Shown: one piece after another, positions 20,815-32,887 of the stretch
Position numbering within the stretch: the stretch's first letter is position 1
How the letters are laid out: each line of letters starts with the position of its first letter
From: Megaustenia siamemsis
Taxonomy: Eukaryota > Mollusca > Gastropoda > Stylommatophora > Ariophantidae
Assembly (NCBI GenBank): GCA_032433765.1
Contig: JAVIAB010000008.1
Location: forward strand, 38,467,679-38,531,678
Direction: 5' to 3'
DNA: 64,000 nucleotides
Notes under the pieces: model-generated
Seen by the model: the letters and a program-made list of their open reading frames with translations, nothing else
Databases searched by the model: none
What the model was told of the DNA's origin: nothing
Program-made: the position numbers and the translations under genes

Positions 20815-21380
20815 AAGATGGGGAAGATAGGTAAACTAGAAACAGGGAAAAGATATGCAAGAGAACATTAAAAGAAGAGGCAGGAAATAAAGAAAGAGAT
20901 GGCGAGAAAGAAAGTAGAAAAAAATATAAACTGCTTGGTCTAGAGGTCGGTCTTTTTGGGGAGACAGAAACAATAGAGACATGGCGGGACAGTCTAGAAA
21001 AAGGAAAGAGTGAGAAAGAGAGAGATAATTAGATATTCAAGATGATGAAAAGAAAGTAATAGGATAAAACAAAGAGTGAGAAAACAGAGGAACAAGAGGT
21101 TGTGTGAGAAGTAAGCAATTTATTAATTGCTTCAAGACATTGAACAGAGAAAGAGAGAGAGAGAGAGAAGATACAGAGATAGAGAAAAGAAGAGAGATAG
21201 GAGGGAAATAAAAATAGAAAAAGAAAGAAAAACTGAGTCAGCTGTAAGGAAACATACGGCAAACAAATATGAAAGATAGAATAATGAAATGGGGTATAAA
21301 CTTAAAGAAAGAGAAAGAGAGAGAGTAAATAAAAATATCGAAAGTACAAAAGGTTGAGGTAGAGATAAGAAAATACACAA
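20419..21380. repeat. Purine-rich DNA with (GA)n tracts
   Basis: (GA)n runs lie at about 20710-20740, 20755-20772, 20788-20812 and 21148-21168, within DNA where the plus strand is mostly purine. A GAAGGGAGGAACTA spacer between GA runs is itself repeated. S/L-rich minus-strand frames are compositional. Confidence 0.85.
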
Positions 21381-22062
21381 TCTGATTATTCTCTCACTCT
21401 CTGGACGAAGGAACCCATAAAATTGGCAATTTGATTCGTCACAAGCAGGAGAAAGGAAGCATCAAATCTGTCCTTCTGTCCGTCAGCCTTTCCGGAAATG
21501 GATTGGCATTCTGGGCAGTCTTCTCTGGTGCTGTCCGGTTCTTGTTCCTAATCTCGCTCGGATCTCGTCAAATCTCATTTAATTCCATTGGACAATGAAA
21601 CATGAGTCAGCCCTGAACCAGAGTGGCCCGTCAATACCGCGTACTTATTAGCACATTATCGCATACGTTTCTTCTCGTGAATTTTTTTACTAACACAAAA
21701 CGTATACTATTAGAAATTAACGGAACAATTCACTTTAAAATATCTTTATTTTTTTACTGATGGAGAAAGACATATTTTACTACGAACAAGCCTCCCGAAG
21801 ACTAACTCTTTTATTCTGTTCTTTTCCATAGAGACAAACTATCATATATCATGATGGAAACACGATATCCTTGATACAAAATACAGAAGGATGCGTCGTT
21901 TGTGGATCTCTCTCGACGCTTTTTATTTTGCTATTAAAGCATAGTTACTACCTTACAGTAGTTCTCAACATAGGGGCTAATGACACCCCAAAAACTAGCC
22001 CTCCCGACTTTGAAGATATTAGAATTTTATCAAGGGTTTTGCTAGTAGATGGCTGAATACAG
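21381..22062. other. Unassigned stretch
   Basis: No gene or repeat is recognised. Confidence 0.4.
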
Positions 22063-22640
22063 ACTAGCAGTCTATGCAAGCGTGTAGGACTAAAGACAGA
22101 CTAGCAGTCTATGCAAGCGTGTAGGACTAAAGACAGACTAGCAGTTTATCCAAGCCCCTAGGACTAAACACAGACTAGCAGTCTATCCAAGCCCCTAGGA
22201 CTAAACACAGACTAGCAGTCTATGCAAGCGTGTAGGACTAAAGACAGACTAGCAGTCGATGCAAGCGTGTAGGACTAAAGACAGACTAGCAGTCTATGCA
22301 AGCGTGTAGGACTAAAGACAGACTAGCAGTTTATCCAAGCCCCTAGGACTAAACACAGACTAGCAGTCTATCCAAGCCCCTAGGACTAAACACAGACTAG
22401 CTGTCTATCCAAGCCCCTAGGACTAAACACAGACTAGCAGTCTATCCAAGCCCCTAGGACTAAACACAGACTAGCAGTCTATCCAAGCCCCTAGGACTAA
22501 ACACAGACTAGCAGTCTATCCAAGCCCCTAGGACTAAACACAGACTAGCAGTCTATCCAAGCCCCTAGGACTAAACACAGACTAGCAGTCTATCCAAGCC
22601 CCTAGGACTAAAGACAGACTAACTGTCTATCCTCAGCAAG
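22063..22640. repeat. 37-bp tandem array with two interleaved variants (about 15.5 units)
   Basis: The unit is ACAGACTAGCAGTCTAT plus either GCAAGCGTGTAGGACTAAAG (A) or CCAAGCCCCTAGGACTAAAC (B). The order is A A B' B A A A B' B B B B B B B, where B' has TTTAT. The A-A-B'-B block occurs twice, so there is a higher-order duplication. Confidence 0.95.
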
Positions 22641-22925
22641 TGGGGAAGAAGAGGAAAGGCAGCCATGTATCTAAAAAAGCCAAATTGATGTCCGATGTCT
22701 TCTGCTTTAGATCGAAAACACAAATATCGAAACTTGTCTTTAATTGCGGACAATAAAGAAGAGTATTCGTAGGGAGAATGTTTTCAGAAGCGGACGATCA
22801 AAAGAGGTTTTCGTGGAAAGAATGCGAAGAAGAATGATGTTTTTTTCATATTTTTAATATAGTTTTCCTCTATCTTGTTGTATGAGAATATCAGTCTTCA
22901 TATTAAATTTAGGTTCCCTCCACTG

Positions 22926-23182
22926 CCTTGCTATGCGTATAGGGAATATAGTGTTAGTGACTATATTTTTCTATGACCACGGCACATTTGTGGGTGATTT
23001 GGTCGGTATCACGCCAGGCCTCCTTTACTTCCCAGAAAAATCTCTCGTATCCACTTGTAAGAGGTAGGTGAACCCCGGAGTCTTGTCGGTGCGAAAACAA
23101 ATTATCCGCCGCCTCTGTGGATCGAACCTAAACCGCTCTGATCCGGAAGCGAGCACACTAACCACTCTACCACCGAGGCACA
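22926..23182 (-). repeat. SINE-B copy 2
   Basis: It has the shared SINE-A/B tail on the left (GCGTATAGGGAATAT) and a SINE-B head on the right (CACTAACCACTCTACCACCG). The centre is diverged and carries an extra segment of about 20 bp. Confidence 0.75.
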
Positions 23183-23369
23183 GACGCTTCATATCAGCCT
23201 TTTTTACAATATAAAGTGCTACCTCTCATGCTATTTCTTGTTTAAAATGTAGTTATGATGAATAACAGTGTTGAATTATAGGACCACTATTTCAGTTGAG
23301 ATCGAAAACGGATATTTGGCAATAGGAAATCAATAAACAAGGTTGCATGCCAATGTTAGGTATTTCTAC

Positions 23370-23655
23370 AATATTTAAGTGGTTAAGTAAGTCAAGTAAA
23401 GAGCCCCGTCACGAAAAGTGGCGTATAGGGAATATGGTGTTAGTGACCATACATTTTACAGACCTTCTGCGCATGATTTTTTGGAGTAATGTGGTTGGTA
23501 TTACACCCTTGTCGCTTTACTTTCTCAGAAAAAACCGGTACCCATTAAAGACTGGGTGAACCCGGAAGCCGTCGGTTGGAATCGAACCCTTCCTCTTGTC
23601 CTTTGTAGTCCAGTTCACTAACCACTGAGCTATCGCGGCTCTCATTTAAGTTGGT
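23370..23655 (-). repeat. SINE-A, full length
   Basis: The element is about 23391-23643. Imperfect ATTTAAGTGGT and ATTTAAGTTGGT flanks suggest the TSD. The head ends CGCGGCTCTC, a one-base change from the consensus. Confidence 0.85.
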
Positions 23656-23809
23656 ATTACTAATAAATTTTTTTAAAAATTATGTCACAGAAGCCTTCAC
23701 GTCTTTCGGAGTTTGTGCTCTGTGATATTCTTATCGTGTAAGATCAAAACGATTTTTGGAGAACTGATAGACACGGGAAGGGTGAAGGACGGTCAATATA
23801 CCTCAGAGA

Positions 23810-24145
23810 TAGGTATAGTTATAGTTGTTTGAAGGTCCCGGTATCACCGCAAACGAATTAAAATCCATAATTGGTAAACTGCCTGTGCCAGTGAAATCAT
23901 CCGAATTAACATCTCATCGAATATTCAAACAAAAAAAGAAGACTGCAGTCCCCATAATAGCAAACACAGAATACGTCAAAAGACACGAGATGTATCAGCA
24001 CCGAAAGTGAACGGAGCTGAACTGTCCTTCGTCATACGATATCATCATTCATCGTAAGCAATCTGAATATAGAAACACCATCCGGATGAAAAACACAGCT
24101 CACGGAGTGTACATAGCACTAAATTCAATAGATGTGAAGTGTTAA
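23810..24145 (-). repeat. Rep3 copy 3, missing its 5' part
   Basis: It matches 9237-9680 in the same orientation from the TAACTATAAC-like tail inward. It stops about 100 bp short of the Rep3 5' end, the usual pattern of 5' truncation. Confidence 0.7.
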
Positions 24146-24578
24146 CCTAATCCGTCATTGGCTACATCACTTGGAAGTGAACGGCCAGTGCTCTCTCCTT
24201 CTCTCTCTCGCTGTCTTTACCTTGACTGACACAAGGAGTTATGTTCATATTTAATTTTTTGCTAGGTGTACTGGTGAGCACCAGTTTGGATCCGAACACT
24301 CGTTTACTTAAACGTCAAGTCGACGCGCTATCTTCTACACTAAAGACGCTTCCTAACTGACACAGAATATAAAGATTATGAATCTATAAACATGAACAAA
24401 ATAAACGTGCATGAACATTACTAGAAGATAAATATATGTAGAGTTTGACAACTAGCGCTAAGTCTCATATTCCAATTTAGTTCTGCTCATGGAAATTCAT
24501 CATATCCGCTCCACTCATGTAACAGTTTCCGCTTGTAAACTATTATATCAGATATAACCGTTTTCATTGGGCGGGGAG
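24146..24578. other. Unassigned stretch
   Basis: No gene is recognised. Confidence 0.4.
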
Positions 24579-25010
24579 ACCTGGTGGTCAAGAGGTAAAG
24601 AAAATACGCCGACCTCTGATCAATAAGGTCTTGGGTTTGAATCCCCACAAAGGCGGTGGGAACATTTCACCTCAAATCTGAAGCTTCTTCGTCGTGGCTT
24701 TACCCACATCTGATCTCTGGGTAGTGAGAATAGAAAGCTGGACTTCTCGGATAACGGCAAAAGACAGGAGGCCCCGTGTGAACTCGCACAGGTTAAATAA
24801 CCCTTGGCGGTTGAATGGCAAAAGAGCAGACCAAAAATGGCCTCTTCCGGGGAAACATTATTAAGCAAAAATCTACCAATGTCGAAGATCGATGTGTCGG
24901 TTTGAAAGGCGCAGATAGGCGCGGATTTGTCGTAAACTAACGACACAACGCCTCCTCGCCCATATAGCGGGTGAGCGCTTTGAAGAAACAAGGAGATAAA
25001 CAATAATGGG
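24579..25010 (+). repeat. SINE-E-like element (single copy here)
   Basis: GGAGACCTGGTGGTCAAGAGG followed about 55 bp later by GGTTTGAATCCCC has the layout of a tRNA-derived A and B box pair. The end is not certain. No second copy in this window confirms it. Confidence 0.4.
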
Positions 25011-25399
25011 TCGGACACGTGACTAGCACGAAACAAGACGCAGCACAAGCAACCATTATGAAAATATTTGGCTAGAAGACACTGGGCGAAGCTGATAACT
25101 TTGATCAACGGATTAATAGAATCACTAAATCAGTTCAAAATGACAACTCTGTTCTTGTCTGTTCATGGAGTCAGTTTTACTGCAGTCAGGTATGTCCCAT
25201 GTCATCTCCAGCAAATGTCACAACTTCCGCCAAAACGCTTCGGAAAATTATGTTGTGAAGGTCAGTTAACCGGGCAGCCCTAATCGGCAGCACATGCGAC
25301 AATTCCAAAAAGACTTCCATCGAAAAGAGAGTGCACAGTGACTCCCTCCCTCCAGCTTCCTCGAAAATTGACATTTAAAACAAACCAAACTACCGAAAT
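25011..25399. other. Unassigned, possibly LINE-D 5' UTR
   Basis: It leads directly into the LINE-D endonuclease start and may belong to that element, but no second copy is available for comparison. Confidence 0.35.
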
Positions 25400-25690
25400 C
25401 CAGAATTGGCACCTAGAATGTACGTACCCTAAACGAGCAAGGAAAAGCAGCACAAGTAGCAGCAGAAATGAGAAAGCCAACTGAGAGTATTATACAACAG
25501 GCCCTCTTTTGGAATCCCCAGGGGAAAAGACAAAGAGGAAGACCAAGAAATTCTTGGAGAAGACAGACAGAAGCAGAGATGAAGATGATGGGGAAGACAT
25601 GGAATGATCTTAAAAGAATGGCAAGAAACAGAACGACTTGGAAAGTGTTTGTTGAAGACCTATGCTCCACGGGGAGCTAAAAGGTAGAAG
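25400..25690 (+). mobile_element. LINE-D internally deleted copy: endonuclease start joined in frame to ORF C-terminus
   Basis: The frame from 25403 reads RIGT-stop-NVRTLNEQGKAAQVAAEM, the canonical start of a LINE AP endonuclease with the expected Trp codon changed to TAG. It continues without a frameshift into RKPTESIIQQALF and the same C-terminus as at 113-493, to FVEDLCSTGS and a (GAA)n tail. All of the RT and most of the endonuclease are deleted. Confidence 0.8.
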
Positions 25691-27127
25691 AAGAAGCTAC
25701 CGAAACGATTTAAGCGACTATCTCTGCAAATCTGGGCGACATGCAGCCATTTTGAACTGTCGGGTATGGTTTTAGCAAGGTCGAACATCGGTGCGAGCCA
25801 GGTCAGCTGCGTCGGCGACAATTTCAGATGGCATCATCGAGAAGAGGATTCCCTCATTCACTACCAACTCCAATTCACACGAATAAATCTGAAAGAAACA
25901 CATAAAAAGTTGTCAAAACACCAACAAACGGTTTCAGTGATGGCAGTATCTAAAGGCTTGCGAGTATATTGGCCATCTTTCCAGATATCCAAAAATGATA
26001 ACTCAAGCTACACAATTAGCAATCCAGAAAGCTATACTTTATACGGGAAAAAATAAAGGACCTACAAGAACGCGTAAAAAAGACTTAAAGTTTCGTCCAT
26101 TACCACGTAAAGCTGTCACCATGCCACTTTTCTTCTCCTTTTTTTTAGTATCGCCTAAAAAAGACTTAACAGCACGGACTCTCAGTCTCCCCTCGACGCT
26201 GAAAGGCAAATTTCGGAGGGAAAGAAGAAGAAGAGGAAAAAGAAACTACACCTCCTCTCTTCAAGTATTCACTGTACAAGCAATAGGCTCAAACAAGGGA
26301 AACGGTTACGAATTATCTCTGACAGTTTGCAAGCTCAAATAATAATTACAGGCAGAAGAAGAAGAAGAAATAATGTGCACAGAAATACATAAACATTTGG
26401 ACACATCAATTAATTAGTAAAGAACCCGGACACTATTTGTACACTTGTATTATTTCCACTTAAATACTTGCATAACCAACAGTCTGCACAATTATTGTGT
26501 AAATAAACACACACACAATAGTCACAATGGACGAAAAAGCAATTATAAAAAAATAACATTTCCGCTAATGAGGTTTTACTTCAGACATAACAAACATCGA
26601 AAACGCAGCGCGGTGGGAATGAAAGAAAAAAGCTTTGTTTATTGTTTACCTTTGAGAAGGCAGAAAGATACACAGCTAACGTACGATGTAATGTTGCGTT
26701 AGTAGAACTGGCGTGTTGATGATGTTTGCTGTTTTAATCATGAGATGTTCTTCATTCTAAATCTGGTATATTTGTTCCGTTTTTATTTATTTTCTTCCAA
26801 TTAGCTCGGATGACAGTCACTGCCTCAGTTTGTTTATCTGGCCACCTGTTGTTGTATTTGTTGATTCTAGTACGGAAAGGTAAACAAGCCTTGCGATGAT
26901 ATCAAGGAGTAGGAGCCTGGAGTAAGAATTAGGCAGTACACAGCTGTTTGTTTGTGTCTCAAAGTGCTGTTTTAGTTCTAACCTCAGAGATGTTTTAGCA
27001 ATGGGTAACATTGTATTGCAGATAGTTCATTCCACTCATTCATAACTTTGGTACTTCATGGAAGTGGTTTTAATTTGTGACACCACACACAAAATGTGAA
27101 GTTGTAGTTACGGCAAATGTTTATCAG
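25691..27127. other. Mostly unassigned; LINE-E 3' scrap at 26187-26245
   Basis: The only recognisable item is CCCCTCGACGCTGAAAGGCA followed by a GAA-rich tail, which matches the LINE-E 3' end. Frames of 60-115 codons in this stretch carry no recognisable domain. Confidence 0.45.
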
Positions 27128-27131
27128 TGAG

Positions 27132-27455
27132 GTCAAAGTAAGGTCAAGTACGAGACTTGAACCGGCGACTTAGCACGCGAGTTATCATCCATATGTGCTC
27201 GGCCGCATATCCAGAAGTGTTCGGAGACTTCTGGATAGTATCGCTTCCAGCATCGAAACTCACAATGTGAGGCGGCATTCCTCATATATTCCCAGAGTAT
27301 TACCCTGATACCCACTTTTGCTAGCGGCTGGGTCGAACGCGGATTTTTTTTGTCTAACCACGAGCACAATTCACACAGCGAAAATCGAACACGGTTTGTA
27401 CAAACTTCGGTAGCCCATCGGGTGGTTTTCACAGTTAGGCTACGGAAGCCACCAT
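27132..27455 (-). repeat. SINE-D copy 3
   Basis: The right-hand head (GGCTACGGAAGCC on the plus strand) is diverged. The body matches 5240-5575 and 16330-16654 throughout. Confidence 0.8.
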
Positions 27456-27727
27456 TTTTTTTTTTTCTTTGATTGACCAATGAATGACATGTTAGTGGTT
27501 ACTATCCAAACTGTAAAGATAAAATAATAGCACATCTCAGGGTTTCAGTGGATGCAATATTCACATTGTAACTACAAAATCGGTTAAATGTTCAGATACA
27601 ATTTCTTGCAATGACTTTAATTGTTTAATAGAGGAATCATGTGTATTTTATCTTCTCGGAAATATACATATTAGCAAAAAACGAAACTATTCATGACAAA
27701 CAACTCATATAAACAATATCTGTTATT

Positions 27728-28016
27728 ACTTTACTCACTTGGGAGCCGCGATAGCTCAGTGGTTAGTGAACTGGACTACAAAGGACAAGAGGTAGGATTC
27801 GATCCCAACCGACGGCTTCCAGGTTCACCCAGCCTTTAATGGGTATCGGATTTTTTTCTGAGAAAGTAAAGCGGCATGGGTGTAATACTGACCACGTTAC
27901 ACCAAAAATCATGCGCCGAGGGTCTGTAAAATTTATGGTCACTAACACCATATTCCCTATACGCCACTTGGCGTGACGGGGGTACTTTACGTTTTTTTTT
28001 TTTACTTTACTCACTT
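27728..28016 (+). repeat. SINE-A with perfect 13-bp TSD
   Basis: The element is 27741-28003, flanked by ACTTTACTCACTT at 27728-27740 and 28004-28016. A and B boxes are intact (TAGCTCAGTGG, GATTCGATCCC). Confidence 0.95.
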
Positions 28017-28198
28017 CTGCCAGCTGAGTGCTCACTTTTACATTCCGTTGAATAGATCGTGTCCATCATAAATAAAATCTACTATCTTATAAAACCTACA
28101 GGCGTCGGTTACTCCAAGCTTTGACGCAAAACGTTGTTGCCCAGTTTGCCCCGATGTATTTTCTTTTCAGTTGACAAAGTAAAATACCAATAAATAAT

Positions 28199-29205
28199 CA
28201 AAATTTTAGAAGGCATACACAGACATCAAAGATCTAAAAATAATAGGGAACAAGTACTGGCAACAAACAGCGGCCATAAGAACTGGAAATCACTTGGGAA
28301 TGTTTCAACAAATAAAACAGGGTGTTAGGCAATGTTCTGTACTGTCTTCAGATTTTTCAAATGTGTACCTGGAATAACAATTGGAGGTCGTAATATAAAT
28401 AATCTAAGGTATGCTGATGATACAGTTTTAATCGCTAAGAGTGAAAATGAGTAACAGGAAATGTTGGGCATTGTAGTGAAGGAAAGCAAAAATAAAAGAC
28501 TCAGCCTTAATAGCAAAAAGACAGAAGTAATGGTAACAACAAAGAAAAAGACATCACCTCAGTGCAAAATAAAGACAAGTGGAACAATATTAAAACAGGT
28601 AAATAAATTTAAACATTTGGGAACTTTGTTAACCTCAGACGGAAGATGTACAAAAGAGGTGAGATGTTGAATGGCTCAGGCAAAAGCAGCTTTCCAAAAA
28701 ATGAGGAAGATACTATGCAATCCATTTTTGACAAAAGAAACCAGAAAAAGAGTTCTTAAATGTTATGTAGAGCTAGTCTTAACATATGGATGCGAATCAT
28801 GGACAATTGGACAAAAGACAAAAAAATCCTGGAGTCTGTAGAAATGTGGTTTTACAGAAGAATGTTGAGAATACCATGGACAGCTAAGAAGAGAAATGGA
28901 AACGTTCTGAAAGAGGCAAAAGAAAAAAAGTGACCTAATATTCAATATTAGAAAGAAACATTCATCATTTTTGGTTGCCATTTGATGAGAAGGGAACAAC
29001 TGGAATATACTGTAACAACTGGAAAAATCGAAGAACGAAGAGATAGAGGTAAGCAAAAAGAAAATATACCAGACAGATTAAGAAAATGGCCTGGCAGAAG
29101 GTCAACAACAGAAATGATAAATAACTGTCGAGATCGAAAGTTGTGGAGAGACATGATCACCTACGCCAGCAGGCACGGTTCTTGATGATGATGATGATGA
29201 TGATG
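28199..29205 (+). mobile_element. LINE-B copy 2, RT palm to 3' end
   Basis: The decayed RT includes QGVRQ-CSVLS (motif B) and NNLRYADDTVLIA (catalytic motif C, around 28400). The 69-codon frame 28461-28670 follows, then the thumb region and C-terminal tail with many frameshifts. It ends CACGGTTCTTGATGATG plus (ATG)n. Not functional. Confidence 0.8.
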
Positions 29206-29639
29206 ATTTTGTTCTGCGTTCTTCGGACTGTTGTTATTGTTATGGGCTAAAAACGATGAGACAAGGGCGTACGTTGCGTCGTCTAGAGTTATCAGACGTC
29301 ATGATTTCTCCAAAAATATCCTACTTTTAGATGTGTGTCCTGCTTCCGGCCTGGATATATACAATTTGTATTATATTTAAGGAGAACGGAAGTTCCAATC
29401 TAGGTGACGTCACATGTTTCTTTTTCTCTGTCCCAATCGAACACCTGGTGACTACTGCTCAGGTCAAGCTGCCTTTATTCTCCGCTCCTATACCGGCAGT
29501 ATACCTGCGATAATGCAGTGAAGAAAGTTACATTTTTGTTGTTTCAAGTTTTCAAAATCCGCGCCACATGATCAAGTCATGACTGTTTTTATTTATATTG
29601 TAAAAATCCTTCTTTCTCAGATGAAATGTTCTGCTCTTC
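29206..29639. other. Unassigned stretch with a Rep5 core
   Basis: 29433-29520 matches 54860-54945 (CGAACACCTGGTGACTACTG, then TTATTCTCCG). Nothing else is recognised. Confidence 0.45.
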
Positions 29640-30115
29640 TTTTATATCAACTGGTAACCTTTTGCCTAGAGGCAAAACGGGCACTCTACAATACAATCTT
29701 CATCTCAACGTTGTGCTATCAATGCCAGTCCTGGACCCAAGATGTAAGAACAATAAGAAAAATAACATCTACTGAGATTAAATGTGTCAGACGAATGACA
29801 GGAAACAGTCTGAGAGATAAGATCAGAAATAAAGAACTGAGAAAAAAAAGCTAGGAATATCCCCCGTCATATAATATATAAAGAAACAACAGGTAAAATG
29901 GTTTGGCCACGTGATACGGCAGAAAGATGAAAACACAATACAACGAGCACTCTATAAAAGTTGCGAGAATACCAGACCCAAGGGTCGACCACGAAAAAGA
30001 TGGATCGACGGAATACTAGAAGCACTAGGAAACATAACAGCAGCAGAGGCGAACAGAAGAGGAAAAGACCGCAAATTATATCTCCCCTCGACGCTGAAAG
30101 GCAAATGAGGAAGGA
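29640..30115 (+). mobile_element. LINE-E copy, RT C-terminus and tail
   Basis: Two frames, 29579-29854 and 29911-30108, together cover the tail of the ORF. The first holds AKRALYNTIF and RRMTGNSLRDKIRN; the second holds RKRWIDGILEALGN and ends LPSTLKGK before TGA. A GAAGAAG tail follows. One frameshift separates them. Confidence 0.75.
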
Positions 30116-30469
30116 AAGAAGAAGAGGAAGGTAACCTTTTTTGTGGCGTAGCTTACGTCAAGCTGCGGTACTACGCCTTTCCACTTAACACGTACGACAT
30201 CAAGGCAATGATGTGTCTCAGTAACGGTTTTGCCCTCTCTCTTTGATATTTACTCATCCCGCAATATTATTGTTCTTTTATTACTTCAGGACACTGACAG
30301 GAAGTAGAATCATGTCTTTATCAGTTATTATTCACAGACCTTGACGCCGTCAATCACATTGATATTATCTAGCTCATTAATCACTTGCGTTAGAAACACT
30401 TCATATCGTTAATGATTGGTCAAACTGATCTCATTATCATTTATAATCCTTGGAGTACGTGCCGTCACC
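30116..30469. other. Unassigned stretch
   Basis: No gene or repeat is recognised. Confidence 0.4.
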
Positions 30470-31141
30470 TCAGGGTACCTTCATCTACATGGACGGTTCT
30501 GTATCCCAGCGCAGTGGTTGAGGTTTTGTGGCATACCAGTATGGCAGAGAAGTGGCAAGGGAATCTGACAAGTGTAGAATTATAGTGTTGTTGGTGTTGT
30601 TAATGTTGTTGTTGTTGGTGGTGTTCTGTTGTTGATGTAATGCCACGAGTTGTTGCGGGCAGGGTGCCCTTTGACTCATTTGATGTGGCGGGTCGTAATG
30701 GCTTTCTTGACATTCCCGGCTCTTACTGGAGAAGTTGGAATTCGTCTATCTCAGGCTATGCTGGGGAAACTACTAGTCCTGCCCAGAGGTACTGCAATAC
30801 TGGGTCTTCTATATCAGCAACAGCCACACTACATGGAACACGGCGATCCTAGCTTCTGTTAGGCAGACTGTTTTGACGCAGACTGTTACCAGGGAAGACC
30901 ACGCGGAGGTAGAACTGCTAGGTTTTGGTCGGCTGATGGTGCACCGACCCTGCTATTGAGACCGCAGGTCGCAGGCGCGTCTGCTCGTCAGAATGACAGT
31001 GTCCAGCAAATGGTTGGTAGCACTGAACGTGGTTCACGCAGTCTTGATACACACAAAGTATGTTACAGAAGATTGACAGACTGTGTCTGTAGCAACAGTG
31101 GATGCAACTCATAGGTGAATCTCAACGTGTTATCCTGGGTG

Positions 31142-31727
31142 TACTGTCCAGGGCAGGGAGCCGCGATAGCTCAACAGTTATTAAACTGGACTACAAAGGA
31201 CAAGCCTACAGAAAAGATCATCTGCTGCCTTGCAGGAAGATTGGGGACAATCAAAGGCTAAGGAAAGCAAACCTGAATAAAATGCTGGCTGAAATCGGAT
31301 GCACTGGGCCACTGGCGCAGAACACAGTGCAACGTTTTAACGGGTGTTCAGTCGGAGTGGATATGGCAGACTCTAACTGTGATGTTCTGTCTGTTGGGGA
31401 CGATCAACACACTTGGCCTGACAGCTGACATCATGTGGGAGTCTGGGATCCTACTCTGACTGAGTCCTGATCGCAGACAGACAGACAGACAAAGGACAAG
31501 CGGTAGGATTCTATCCCAACCGACGGCTTCCGGGTTCACCCAGCCATAAATGTGTACAGGAAATTTTTCTGTGAAAGTAAAGCGACACGGACGTAATACC
31601 GACCACATTACCCCAAAAAGCATGTGCTGAAGGTCTGTAAAATGTATGGTCACTATATAACACCATATTCCATATACGCCACTTGGCGTGACGGGGCTCT
31701 TTACTTTTTTATTTACTGTCCAGGGCA
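31142..31727 (+). repeat. SINE-A inserted in LINE-G, itself split by Rep1
   Basis: The outer duplication TACTGTCCAGGGCA (31142-31155 and 31714-31727) is perfect over 14 bp. The SINE pieces are 31156-31205 and 31489-31713. The split lies between the A and B boxes, so its internal pol III promoter is interrupted. Confidence 0.92.
31206..31488 (+). repeat. Rep1 insertion inside SINE-A
   Basis: A 13-bp TSD, ACAAAGGACAAGC (31193-31205 and 31489-31501), flanks it. The 3' end has a (CAGA)n tail. A frame shared with the 49.8-kb copy encodes LPCRKIGDNQRLRKANLNKM, then LAEIGCT. The conserved frame suggests the C-terminus of an otherwise missing LINE. Confidence 0.85.
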
Positions 31728-31926
31728 TGCCGGTGTACACGGCAATGAAATAGCTAATTAGCCCACTGACAGCTCTGGCACTGAGTGTGGCTTTACTCTG
31801 GACAAAGAGGACATCGACAAGTTTGTTCTTCATTCCTTAAGAGAAGGGGAAGAGAATTGGTGGGACAATGATGTAAATTTGAGAGACTGAGGAGTCTAAA
31901 GACGGAAAAGGGATGTGGTCAATCAC

Positions 31927-32008
31927 ACCGGAAGCAGTCGGTTGGGATCGAACCCTACCTCTTGTCCTTTGTAGTCCAGTTCATTAACCACTGAGCTATC
32001 GCTGCTCC
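31927..32008 (-). repeat. SINE-A head fragment
   Basis: Only the promoter half is present (GGATCGAACCCTACC to GCTATCGCTGCTCCC). The tail side is missing, which is unusual for a target-primed insertion and suggests a later deletion. Confidence 0.75.
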
Positions 32009-32344
32009 CAATCTGTCTGCATACGTTTCGTGTCAAATGCTGGGACGGTGGGTGGAGAATATGTGGGGATGCTCCGACTGCATTGAAACATATTTCATGA
32101 ATAGAACAGGAAAGAATAGATCTCTTTAACAGATCCTTCAGAAAATGGTTGCTCTACCCTACAATACGGCAAACAACGAACCCAAGAATACAAATACCTG
32201 GATTTAAAGCGGTAGCGACTCATAACTGGTTGCTTTCGTTAAGACCACTGAACCAGAACCGATTCGGATCTTACACGTTCTCGCATGGTTGTCTACAAAC
32301 TAATCAGACAAGTCAAGTCTATAATTTAGTTATACTATAATGTT

Positions 32345-32533
32345 AATTTAGGCCCTTTTTTTGGAATCCCCACTGAAAAAGACAAAGAGGAGGACCGTGG
32401 AATTCTTGGAGAAGACAGATAGAAGCAGAGATGAAGGTGATGGTGAAGACATGGAACGATCTTTAAAGGATGACAAAGAAACAGAACGGCTTGGAAAGCG
32501 TTTGTTGAAGACCTATGCTCCACAGGGAGCTGA
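32345..32533 (+). mobile_element. LINE-D 3' end copy 3
   Basis: Frameshifted codons match the C-terminus of 113-493, through GGAATTCTTGGAGAAGACAG and ending GAAGACCTATGCTCCACAGG. Its (GAA)n tail continues as the microsatellite at 32534. Confidence 0.75.
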
Positions 32534-32711
<178 letters not shown>

Positions 32712-32887
32712 ATGTTAATTTCTTTGCAACATAATATCATCTACACATATTTTAAATCAAACCACATTTCGATAGCGCAAGTGTTTAGTTTCATCTTGAT
32801 GGATCCATCTTGTAACAGCATATTTTATTATTATAAACATTGACATGCACCTTCATTCGCCCATAATTGAATTAAAGACATGCTTTA

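Larger units (their letters stand above)
30470..32140 (+). mobile_element. LINE-G remnant with RNase H domain, carrying nested insertions
   Basis: Codons at about 30480 read FIYMDGS, with the catalytic Asp of RNase H, followed by GFVAYQYGREVARES. A second RNase H block appears at about 31060-31141 and resumes at 31728 as GHAGVHGNEIAN. A decayed CWDGG region with a possible finger lies at about 32040-32090. Stops and frameshifts are frequent. Between 30580 and 31050 the sequence is not recognisable and may be another insertion. Retrotransposon RNase H of this type occurs in I-like LINE clades. SINE-A and Rep1 interrupt it. Confidence 0.65.

Noticed and set aside
22063..22640. CRISPR-like array (regular 37-bp units)
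   Set aside because: The units are directly tandem with no unique spacers, in a eukaryotic context.
24620..25108. 162-codon minus-strand frame
   Set aside because: It overlaps a SINE-like element in antisense and shows no recognisable domain.
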